A stretch of DNA of 18,722 nt, taken from Anaerolineae bacterium (GTDB taxonomy: Bacteria; Chloroflexota; Anaerolineae; 4572-78; J111). Under the pieces are notes generated by a model that was given only the letters and a program-made list of their open reading frames with translations, did not search any database and was not told the DNA's origin. Within the stretch, counting starts at the first letter, position 1; every line of letters starts with the position of its first letter. Positions 8,117 to 14,661 of this stretch are shown one piece after another. The position numbers and the translations under genes were made by a program. The stretch is taken from assembly GCA_020433835.1 (NCBI GenBank), contig JAGRBY010000073.1, forward strand, positions 1-18,722. The letters run 5' to 3'.

Positions 8117-8150
8117 AATGAATTTGTTTTCCTTAGTGTATCCGTAAGCC

Positions 8151-8212
8151 ATTCCAAACCTATGCCGATAAGGAGCCGGAAGCGTTCCAATATCGTACCA
8201 ATTGCGTCCCAC
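8151..8212 (+). promoter_or_regulatory. Candidate SARP/BTAD operator: six heptamers repeating every 11 bp
   Basis: Heptamers start at 8151 (ATTCCAA), 8162 (ATGCCGA), 8173 (GAGCCGG), 8184 (GTTCCAA), 8195 (GTACCAA) and 8206 (GTCCCAC). Each has CC at positions 4-5, and the interval is exactly 11 bp every time. Consensus is RTNCCRA: four are full matches, one is 6/7 and one 5/7. SARP activators are known to bind direct heptamer repeats in an 11-bp rhythm on one face of the helix near the -35 region. The last heptamer overlaps the -35 and ends 12 bp before the TATAAT of the regulator gene. Less regular TTTCCTT (8128) and TATCCGT (8139) may extend the array. Confidence 0.65.
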
Positions 8213-8230
8213 CTAAAATGAACCTATAAT
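8202..8230 (+). promoter_or_regulatory. Promoter of the second BTAD regulator
   Basis: TATAAT at 8225-8230 is a perfect -10 box. TTGCGT at 8202-8207, exactly 17 bp upstream, matches three of six -35 bases, which fits a promoter that needs an activator. Transcription would start near 8237, leaving a leader of about 40 nt before the ATG at 8278. Confidence 0.6.
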
Positions 8231-8277
8231 GAAGCGATATTTCCTCGGGTTTGTCCATCGTGCAGAAAAGAGGTTGT

Positions 8278-11200
8278 ATGGCGCGGCTAACGCTCTACTT
8301 TCTCGGTGCTCCGCGCATCGAACTCGATGGTGCAGTCATTTCACCCAGCCACCACAAAGCTACGGCGCTGCTGGCCTATTTGGCTGTAACCCGCCAGGCC
8401 CACACCCGTCAATCGCTAGCCACCTTTCTGTGGCCCGATCACGATCCCACTGCTGCCCGCGCCGGTGTACGCCGCATGCTGTGGGTACTGAACAAACATA
8501 TGGGGCCAAACTGGTTGGAAACCCGCCATGAAACCATTATGCTGCCACCCCAGCCTGACCTGTGGCTGGATGTCGAGCATTTCCGAGAATTACTGGCCCA
8601 GCGCCGCCAACACGGCCACGCCCTTCATGAGGTTTGCCCGGCCTGTCGAGTACCGCTCATAGAGGCGATAGAACTGGTGCGCGGCGATTTTCTGGCCGGT
8701 TTTACTCTGCCCGACAGCCCCAACTTTGACACCTGGCAAATGTTTGAAACAGAAAATCTGCGCCGCGAGCTGACCGGCGCGTTAGAACTGCTGGTGCAAC
8801 TACTCAGCCAAGACGAGCAAACCTATGACCAAGCCATAAGTTATGCCCGCCAATGGCTAGCGCTCGATCCCCTATATGAGCCGGCCCATCGTCAACTGAT
8901 GCAGCTTTATGCCTGGGCCGGTCAATCGGCTGCGGCGCTTCAGCAGTACCAAACCTGCGTCCGGGAGCTTAAGGAAGCATTGGGCGTTGCCCCGTCAGCC
9001 GAAACCACCGCTCTGATAGAGGCCATTAAGGCCCACCGCTTGCTGCCGCCGGTTGAGACCACAGCGCCGCCCCCCACGGCAGTGCCCCTTGAGCCTCCAC
9101 CTTCGGCCAATCCTCCCCGCCTACCGCACAATCTGCCCGTTCAGGCCACCCCGTTTATTGGTCGCGAAAGCGCACTGAACGGTTTAGAGCAGCGATTGAC
9201 CGATCCCGACGTACGCCTGATAACCATCGTAGGGCCGGGTGGCATCGGCAAAACGCGGCTGGCCTTAGCTCTGGCCGAAAGGATTGTGCGGTCAACGCAG
9301 CTCTCATCGCTTTTTGACGATGGCATTTACTTCATCTCGCTCACTCCGCTATCAATGGGGCAGGCTGTTGTCCAGGCCATTGCCGAAGGTCTGGCCTTTC
9401 CGCTCACCTCTGCCGAAGAACAAGCCGGTCAACTGTTAAACTATCTGCGCTCTAAACGCCTGCTACTTATCCTCGATAATTTCGAACACGTTTTGGCCGG
9501 CGCGCCCTTTGTTAGCCGCCTGCTGCAGAACACGGCCGGAGTAAAAGTGGTGGCGACCTCGCAAGAACGGCTTAACCTGTTGGAAGAAAATCTGTGGCTT
9601 ATTGGCGGTCTGAACTTTGCGGACTTAACCGGTGTAGAAGAGGCCATGACCCACGAGGCTGTCCGGCTTTTTGTGCAGCGCGCCCGCCAGGTACGGCCCG
9701 ACTTTATGCTGCGTGACGAGGATTTACCGCACCTTGAACGCATCCTGCAAGGTGTGTGGGGCATGCCGTTGGCTATCGAACTGGCGGCGGCCTGGCTGAA
9801 TATGCTGTCGCTGGCCGGGGTAGCCGACGAACTTAGCCAAGGTTTAGATTTACTGGAGAGCGAACTGCGCGATGTCCCCAACCGGCACCGCAGTATGCGC
9901 TTGGTTTTTGACCGTTCCTGGGAACGGTTGAACCCGGACGAACAGATGCTGCTCAAAAAGCTGTCCCTCTTTCGGCGTGGCTTTACTCGCGAAGCTGCTC
10001 AACAGGTGGCCGGGGCATCGCTGCGGCTGTTGGCCGGCCTGGTCAACACCTCGTGGCTCACCAGCCAGCCAGACAGTAGTCGCTATACACTGCACGAACT
10101 GATCCGCCAGTATGCGGCTATGCACCTGCAGGCCGACCCGCAAGAGAAAGAGGCTACCTGCCAGCGCTACAGCCGCTACTATCTGGCCCTTATTCAGGCC
10201 CGCGAGATCGATCTGATCAGCCCGCGTCAAAGAGAAACAGTTGCCGCTCTCAAACCGGATGTCGATAATATTCGCCAGGCCTGGGAGATAGCCGCTACCA
10301 ACGCGCAAATCGAGAGGCTGCGCGACACGGCCCGGGCGTTTTACTACTTTTATGAGCTGCATCAATATTTCCAAGAGGCGGAATCGCTCTTTAGGCGCGG
10401 TGCTGCCGTAGTACAAATGCGGCTGGACACCTTAGCCGCCGATAGCCCGGCCTCGGAGCGGGCCGAACTGAACGGCGCACTGGGTTATATGTTGAACTAT
10501 CAGGCTTTCTTCAATCTGCGCCAGGGCAACAATCGCCAGGCTTTAATCCTTTATGAAAGCTGTATTGCCCTGCTGCGTCCGCTTCAAGAAATGTATGCCC
10601 TGGCCTTTGCTTTGATTCACTACGGAGTTGTTCATTGGGCCAGTGGCAACTTTGATGAGGCTGCCGCCACTATGCACGAAGGGCTAACCCTTAGTCGAAC
10701 ACTGGCCGATCTTTACCTACAAGCGCTGGCGAGCGCTTTTCTGGGGGCCTTAACGCACGACCAAGGGAATTACACTGAGGCTTACCGGTGGCTTAGCGAG
10801 GCAATGGGCTTTTGTCGACGCCTGGGAGACCCTCACCTCACCCTTTTTCTCGGCATTTACTTCAGCCGCACAGCCCACGCCTTGGGCCGGCTGACCGAAG
10901 CCCAAACCATGCTGCGCGAAGGCTTATACCTCGCCCGCGAAGCCGGCGACCGCTGGGGCATCGGCCTGGCATTAGAGCGCATGGCCGCCATTGCCCAGGA
11001 TACCGGCGATGTTATTGAAGCCTGTCGTTTGCTGGAAGAAAGCGTTGCCTTGCAGCGAGAGGTCGGCGATCCGTGGAGTTTAACCTGGGGCCTTAACGCG
11101 CTCAGCAAGCTGGCCTTAAGCCAATGTAACATCGATACCGCCGAACGTTATGTGGTCGAAGCTATCGCCACCGCCACAAAAGCCGATTACAACACCGGTG

Positions 11201-11439
11201 CCCTCGATGCCTTGGCTACGCTAGCAGCTATTCGTGCGCAGCAGGATCGGCCGGATGTGGCGCTGGCGATAGCTCTGCACATTCTACAGCATCCGGCCAG
11301 CACCCAAGACGCCAAAGATCGAGCCGAAGCACTGCGCGTTGACATGGTGGCCTTGCTAACACCCCAACAGCTTGAGGCCGTTCAGACCCAGGCCCAGACA
11401 CAAACGCTTGAGTCGCTTCGTCTGGCCGTTCTGGTCTAA
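8278..11439 (+). CDS. BTAD/SARP-type transcriptional regulator with NB-ARC ATPase and TPR domains (paralogue 2)
   Basis: Second giant regulator, 1053 aa from the chosen ATG. Domains: winged helix (about 1-95), activation domain (about 97-255, with CPACRVPLIEAIELVRGDFLAGF split by the usual pattern of this family), a proline-rich linker (about 257-282), an NB-ARC-like ATPase with Walker A GPGGIGKT at 319-326, Walker B ending at D400, TSQER at 427-431 and GMPL at 495-498, then a winged helix and TPR repeats to the end. It aligns along its length with the regulator at 27-3281 and lacks that protein's insert after Walker B. The ATG at 8278 is preferred over TTG at 8251 because AGAGG lies just before it and MARLTLYFLG matches the paralogue's start. 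A phased heptamer array and a TATAAT promoter lie directly upstream, which suggests autoregulation. Its inducing signal is unknown. Confidence 0.9.
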   Translation: MARLTLYFLGAPRIELDGAVISPSHHKATALLAYLAVTRQAHTRQSLATFLWPDHDPTAARAGVRRMLWVLNKHMGPNWLETRHETIMLPPQPDLWLDVEHFRELLAQRRQHGHALHEVCPACRVPLIEAIELVRGDFLAGFTLPDSPNFDTWQMFETENLRRELTGALELLVQLLSQDEQTYDQAISYARQWLALDPLYEPAHRQLMQLYAWAGQSAAALQQYQTCVRELKEALGVAPSAETTALIEAIKAHRLLPPVETTAPPPTAVPLEPPPSANPPRLPHNLPVQATPFIGRESALNGLEQRLTDPDVRLITIVGPGGIGKTRLALALAERIVRSTQLSSLFDDGIYFISLTPLSMGQAVVQAIAEGLAFPLTSAEEQAGQLLNYLRSKRLLLILDNFEHVLAGAPFVSRLLQNTAGVKVVATSQERLNLLEENLWLIGGLNFADLTGVEEAMTHEAVRLFVQRARQVRPDFMLRDEDLPHLERILQGVWGMPLAIELAAAWLNMLSLAGVADELSQGLDLLESELRDVPNRHRSMRLVFDRSWERLNPDEQMLLKKLSLFRRGFTREAAQQVAGASLRLLAGLVNTSWLTSQPDSSRYTLHELIRQYAAMHLQADPQEKEATCQRYSRYYLALIQAREIDLISPRQRETVAALKPDVDNIRQAWEIAATNAQIERLRDTARAFYYFYELHQYFQEAESLFRRGAAVVQMRLDTLAADSPASERAELNGALGYMLNYQAFFNLRQGNNRQALILYESCIALLRPLQEMYALAFALIHYGVVHWASGNFDEAAATMHEGLTLSRTLADLYLQALASAFLGALTHDQGNYTEAYRWLSEAMGFCRRLGDPHLTLFLGIYFSRTAHALGRLTEAQTMLREGLYLAREAGDRWGIGLALERMAAIAQDTGDVIEACRLLEESVALQREVGDPWSLTWGLNALSKLALSQCNIDTAERYVVEAIATATKADYNTGALDALATLAAIRAQQDRPDVALAIALHILQHPASTQDAKDRAEALRVDMVALLTPQQLEAVQTQAQTQTLESLRLAVLV

Positions 11440-11561
11440 CACCCCCAATATTAGTTAGGTATCCCCCATAAATAGCCTTCGTTGTTACAAACATTCAGCA
11501 ATTTCAAGCCTGATGTTCGCTAAAATTTATGACTCAACAGGATTTCGTGGGGTTGACACCA

Positions 11562-11595
11562 TAAAACGTAATGCGTAAAAAAGAATTACGTTTTA
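11562..11595. repeat. Hairpin TAAAACGTAAT / ATTACGTTTTA
   Basis: A perfect 11-bp inverted repeat (11562-11572 and 11585-11595) with a 12-nt loop, 122 bp after the stop of the second regulator. It is AT-rich and could be an intergenic repeat or part of a transcription end. Confidence 0.5.
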
Positions 11596-11632
11596 CGATC
11601 TTGTCATCCCCCTGAGTTCCAAAAGAGCCAAA

Positions 11633-11670
11633 TTTATTTGTCCCGACTGATGTCAGTCCGGCCAAATAAA
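11633..11670 (+). terminator. Long hairpin, possible terminator of the second regulator
   Basis: TTTATTTGTCCCGACTGA (11633-11650) and TCAGTCCGGCCAAATAAA (11653-11670) pair in 16 of 18 positions around a 2-nt centre. A T-rich tract (CTCTTTTATATTTTTT) follows within a few bases. The stem centre is GC-rich, as in an intrinsic terminator, though it also looks like a dispersed intergenic palindrome. Confidence 0.5.
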
Positions 11671-11695
11671 ATCTCTTTTATATTTTTTCCAAAGA

Positions 11696-11747
11696 ACAGC
11701 TTCCGAACAATTTGTGAAACAGTTTCCGGACAGTGCTCCTCTATACT
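11696..11747 (+). promoter_or_regulatory. Direct repeat ACAGNTTCCGNACA before a TATACT box
   Basis: Copies at 11696-11709 and 11719-11732 agree in 12 of 14 bases and lie 23 bp apart, about two helical turns. TATACT at 11742-11747 starts 10 bp after the second copy. This resembles an activator-dependent promoter, but the next plausible gene starts nearly 400 bp downstream. It may be a second, distal promoter for the orphan gene or have no function. Confidence 0.3.
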
Positions 11748-12016
11748 TATCATTAGAAAATTAAACACACACGGTTACCACCAACAGCAGTAATGAAACC
11801 CATTCAATAAAATCGACAGAAATAACAAGATTACAGATGCTTTAGTTATTTTCATCTATCGCATCCTGCCGAAGATTCTGTTTACGTGAGCAGTCGCCAG
11901 GGAGTGCAACAGAAGCTGCGCAACAGCAACGAGAATGAAAATCTTTTGCTAGCGGCTATCAGCTATCTGCTAACTGCTATTTTCAGAGGAGGGAATGATA
12001 AAAAGCAACTAATTTT

Positions 12017-12058
12017 TTGGAACGCTTTTTGGAACGGTTCTGGCAACGAAGTAGGCAC
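12017..12058 (+). promoter_or_regulatory. Second heptamer array, upstream of the orphan gene
   Basis: TTGGAAC at 12017 and 12029, CTGGCAA at 12040 and TAGGCAC at 12052 form a row with intervals of 12, 11 and 12 bp. Read on the opposite strand, the first two are GTTCCAA, identical to a heptamer in the array at 8151-8212, and the last is a 6/7 match to RTNCCRA. An 11-base block (TTGGAACGCTT, 12017-12027) recurs exactly inverted at 8180-8190. The last heptamer ends 10 bp before a TATAGT box, close to the spacing known for SARP-activated promoters. Confidence 0.5.
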
Positions 12059-12068
12059 GCCGATGCGG

Positions 12069-12074
12069 TATAGT
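12069..12074 (+). promoter_or_regulatory. TATAGT, candidate -10 box of the orphan gene
   Basis: The TATAGT box matches five of six -10 consensus bases. No good -35 box stands 16-18 bp upstream; the heptamer array occupies that place instead, as in activator-dependent promoters. The predicted leader is about 62 nt. Confidence 0.45.
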
Positions 12075-12142
12075 GGGGACAAGTTTACAGCAAATCAGTA
12101 AGAATAATTCTAACAAAAATTGAAAAAGAAAGGTGACCAACA

Positions 12143-12868
12143 ATGTATAACAAAATGCAAACAGAGACAAACAGCTCTTTATTTTCTACCGGAGCGTGGG
12201 CCTACAGTAACAGTGCCACCCTTTACAACCGAGATATTCACCAACCATGGAAATCTGCGTACGGATTTGCCGTTAGTGCCGCGCGATTAGCCGCCGGCCA
12301 ACCGTTGGTTTTGCACTGTCGTGAAGATGAAATTTTCGAAAATATGGCCGCTTTAAATACCCTGCTGAAGCATCCGGTAGTGCTACAACGCGCCGCTGCG
12401 ATGCTCATTAACCTCAAGGAAGCTTCTGAACAAAAGCTGGAACGCCTGGTTGAAATAGAAGAACAACCTATCTCAGAAAGCCAACTTGCCGATATCATTC
12501 AGGCGGTTGAAGAATTCTTAACCACAGACCGAGCTGAACTTACCGTTTTTGATCGCCTGGAAGAAAGCTTAATCCCGCCCCATATCGGTGACGAAAAAGT
12601 TGGTTTACAAAAGATGGTCGACAAATTAGAGGGTATGATCGCAGCTTTGGAGCAGGTCAAGGCTACAGGATTTCACGTGGTTGTTCAGGATCGCCGTCGT
12701 CAACCGGCTCGTCCAGCCCTGGAAATGCAACAGAGTGAGGCTGCTCAACACAATGGACAGTCGGCCCAGCATTCAGCCGGCCTGGTGCTGCCGACCCAAT
12801 ACCATCTCACCTTGTGGTCTTACGCTGTTGTTCGCAACGACCATGGTCAATCACCTATATGGAATTAA
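12143..12868 (+). CDS. Orphan hypothetical protein of 241 aa
   Basis: I do not recognise this protein. AAAGGTG lies 8 bases before the ATG and supports the start. No signal peptide or membrane segment is seen. Residues about 60-175 are charged and should be mostly helical, with possible coiled-coil stretches (for example EASEQKLERLVEIEEQ at 93-108 and VGLQKMVDKLEGMIAALEQV at 153-172). Residues about 183-212 are rich in R, Q, H and A and look disordered. The last 30 residues become hydrophobic and aromatic again (PTQYHLTLWSYAVV). There is a single cysteine, C59. It follows the second BTAD regulator on the same strand and has a candidate operator with the same heptamer, so it may be a target of that regulator. 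A MITE-like element begins 15 bp after the stop. Real coding use is likely from the ribosome site and a long uninterrupted frame. Confidence 0.7.
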   Translation: MYNKMQTETNSSLFSTGAWAYSNSATLYNRDIHQPWKSAYGFAVSAARLAAGQPLVLHCREDEIFENMAALNTLLKHPVVLQRAAAMLINLKEASEQKLERLVEIEEQPISESQLADIIQAVEEFLTTDRAELTVFDRLEESLIPPHIGDEKVGLQKMVDKLEGMIAALEQVKATGFHVVVQDRRRQPARPALEMQQSEAAQHNGQSAQHSAGLVLPTQYHLTLWSYAVVRNDHGQSPIWN

Positions 12869-12883
12869 AACGGATTTATCGAT

Positions 12884-13006
12884 CAGGACTTACGCACTTC
12901 AAAAATGACACCACGATTTGAACACCCTAAATTGTCCTACTTACACACTATAGACTCTGATAATCAACCATTTGTAATTAGCTACTCGGTCTTCGCGTAA
13001 GTCCTG
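12884..13006. mobile_element. MITE-like element 2 (123 bp)
   Basis: CAGGACTTACGC (12884-12895) is repeated exactly inverted as GCGTAAGTCCTG (12995-13006). These are the same ends as the element at 8005-8116. The inner sequence differs except for short blocks such as CTAAATTGT. No perfect target duplication is present: the flanks share only TATC (12877-12880 and 13007-13010), with a 3-bp offset on the left. It fills the gap between the convergent orphan gene and cydC, 20 bp before the cydC stop. Confidence 0.65.
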
Positions 13007-13026
13007 TATCTTGCAAAACGCACCAG

Positions 13027-14661
13027 TTACTGGCTAGCCAGCCGCACATGCTGATTAAACCGGTAATGGTCAACCAACTCCATGCGGTGAGTCATGACGA
13101 TGAAAGTGCGGTCAGCCCCGGCGGCCAACACAGCCCGAAAGACGTTGGCCGCGGTGACGGGATCGAGGTTGGCTGTAATCTCATCCAGCAGCCAGATAGG
13201 GGCATCTTTCAATAACATACGGGCCAGAGCAATGCGCTGACGCTCGCCGCCGCTAAGCAAGGTACCACCCTCGCCAACAAAGGTATCGTAACCATGGGGC
13301 AGGGACAGGATAAAATCGTGAATGTGGGCGGCCTGGGCAGCGGCTACTATTTCTTCGTCAGAAGCAGCGGTGCGGCCAATGCGAATATTTTCCCCAATTG
13401 TTGTGTTGAATAGATGGGTACGCTGCGTCATCACGCCGAACATCTGGCGCACATCTTCTTGAGACAGTGTTCTTAAATCGGTACCGTCGACTGTTATGTG
13501 GCCCGCTTCGTACTCGGCAAAACGGAGCAGAATATTGATAAGTGATGATTTACCAATCCCACTTTCTCCCGTCAGCAGCAGCTTTGTGCCATAAGGCAGG
13601 GCGAGTGAAAAATTGGCATAGATCAGGCGCTCTTCGGCAGCGTACCGAAACGACACCCCCTCCAGTTTGAGGTCGGGCGAAGTTAAAGGGCGAGACGCCG
13701 GTTGGGCCGGTTCGGGAACCGTGGGTGTACTGTCGATGACCTCAAACACGCGTCCGGCGGCGGTCAATTCTTGACCGAGGTGCTGCCCGGCCAACGCCAG
13801 CGGTGTAATCGCCTCAAAGGCAGCGATGGTACCGAGCACCAACGTAGCCAGCATCACCCCATCGACTCGCCCAATAGCGATCCACAGCACAACCACAGCG
13901 GCCCCATTAACCAACAGCACCGACAACCCATTTTGTAGTCCATCCAACCGGCCCATTTGTCGCTCCCAATGGGCCAGACGACTATTCATTCCATCCAGCG
14001 CTGCCCGCAATTGGGTGGCGTAACCAAAGGCCAAGCTGTCGGAGATACCCTGGATGGTGTCAACCAAATGGGTGTTGAGTTGGGTACGGCTGTCGATGAC
14101 CTGGCTACCCGCTCTAACCCCAATCCACCACGTTAGCACCGGCAGAAGAAGGCCGGTCACCAGCATAAAGGCCACCAGCACCAACGCCGCCCGGCCATCG
14201 AACACGCTAAAAGTCAGGCCCATACCGAAGGTGACAATCACGGCGACGATGGGCGGGCTGACCAGCCGCAGATAGAAGTTTTGCAGCTCTTCAATGTCAG
14301 ACACCACCCTGGCCATAAGGTCGCCGCTGCGGAAGGCTTGTAGCTGTACTAGCGACAGCGGCTCGATGCGCTCATAGAACCAGACCCGCAAGCGAGCCAG
14401 CAGGCGAAAGGTGACATCGTGGCTAACTAACCGTTCAAGATAGCGAAAGACGGCTCGCGACAGGCCAAACAGCCGCACGGCCACGGGGGCCACCCCCAGC
14501 GAGGTGATACCGAGTTGCAGAGCCGCCACACTAATCATCCAGGCCGAGATCATCATCAAGGCGATGCTGCTGCCAATCGTGAGTACGCTGAGCAATAAGG
14601 CCAGCAAGGTACGCCGCCAAAACGGTTTCATTAAACGTAAAATGCGGAGCAGATTAACCAT
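13027..14661 (-). CDS. cydC: CydC, ABC transporter subunit for cytochrome bd assembly
   Basis: This 544-aa fused membrane/ATPase half-transporter has six predicted membrane segments in about residues 15-300. The CydC signature region ERLVSHDVTFRLLARLRVWF lies at 76-95, with RSGDLMARVVSDIEELQNFY at 111-130. The ATPase part has Walker A GESGIGKS at 365-372, LSGGE at 469-473, Walker B WLLDE at 490-494 and switch His525. With CydD it forms the inner-membrane exporter of glutathione and cysteine, also reported to bind haem, needed for mature cytochrome bd. Its ATG overlaps the cydD stop by 8 bp (ATGGTTAA), which suggests translational coupling, and GGAG lies nine bases upstream. It is the last gene of the cyd cluster. 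Confidence 0.92.
   Translation of the reverse strand: MVNLLRILRLMKPFWRRTLLALLLSVLTIGSSIALMMISAWMISVAALQLGITSLGVAPVAVRLFGLSRAVFRYLERLVSHDVTFRLLARLRVWFYERIEPLSLVQLQAFRSGDLMARVVSDIEELQNFYLRLVSPPIVAVIVTFGMGLTFSVFDGRAALVLVAFMLVTGLLLPVLTWWIGVRAGSQVIDSRTQLNTHLVDTIQGISDSLAFGYATQLRAALDGMNSRLAHWERQMGRLDGLQNGLSVLLVNGAAVVVLWIAIGRVDGVMLATLVLGTIAAFEAITPLALAGQHLGQELTAAGRVFEVIDSTPTVPEPAQPASRPLTSPDLKLEGVSFRYAAEERLIYANFSLALPYGTKLLLTGESGIGKSSLINILLRFAEYEAGHITVDGTDLRTLSQEDVRQMFGVMTQRTHLFNTTIGENIRIGRTAASDEEIVAAAQAAHIHDFILSLPHGYDTFVGEGGTLLSGGERQRIALARMLLKDAPIWLLDEITANLDPVTAANVFRAVLAAGADRTFIVMTHRMELVDHYRFNQHVRLASQ

Larger units (their letters stand above)
11440..12142. other. 703-bp AT-rich stretch without a convincing gene
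   Basis: Between the second regulator and the orphan gene. From left to right it holds two strong hairpins (11562-11595 and 11633-11670), a spaced direct repeat before a TATACT box (11696-11747), an AT-rich part without clear signals (11750-11940), a GCTATCAGCTATCTGCTA-type simple repeat (about 11949-11978) and the heptamer array with promoter of the next gene (12017-12074). A 71-codon open frame at 11886-12101 is judged non-coding. Confidence 0.6.

Noticed and set aside
8151..8212. Phased repeats as a CRISPR array or tandem microsatellite
   Set aside because: The units are 7 bp with 4-bp variable gaps, far too short for CRISPR, and only the heptamer positions are conserved, not the whole 11-bp unit.
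8251..8277. TTG start giving nine more residues to the second regulator
   Set aside because: AGAGG is placed for the ATG at 8278, and the paralogue aligns from there.
9850..10416. 188-codon minus-strand frame inside the second regulator
   Set aside because: It is antisense to a clearly conserved NB-ARC/TPR region; long shadow frames are common in GC-rich coding DNA.
11886..12101. 71-codon open frame with GTG start before the orphan gene
   Set aside because: No ribosome site, a repeat-derived composition (GCTATCAGCTATCTGCTA) and overlap with the heptamer array and candidate promoter; the FWNA-FWNG peptide repeat simply reflects the 12-bp DNA repeat.
12877..13012. Target-site duplication around the second MITE-like element
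   Set aside because: Only TATC is shared and it is offset by 3 bp on the left, so the duplication is not supported.
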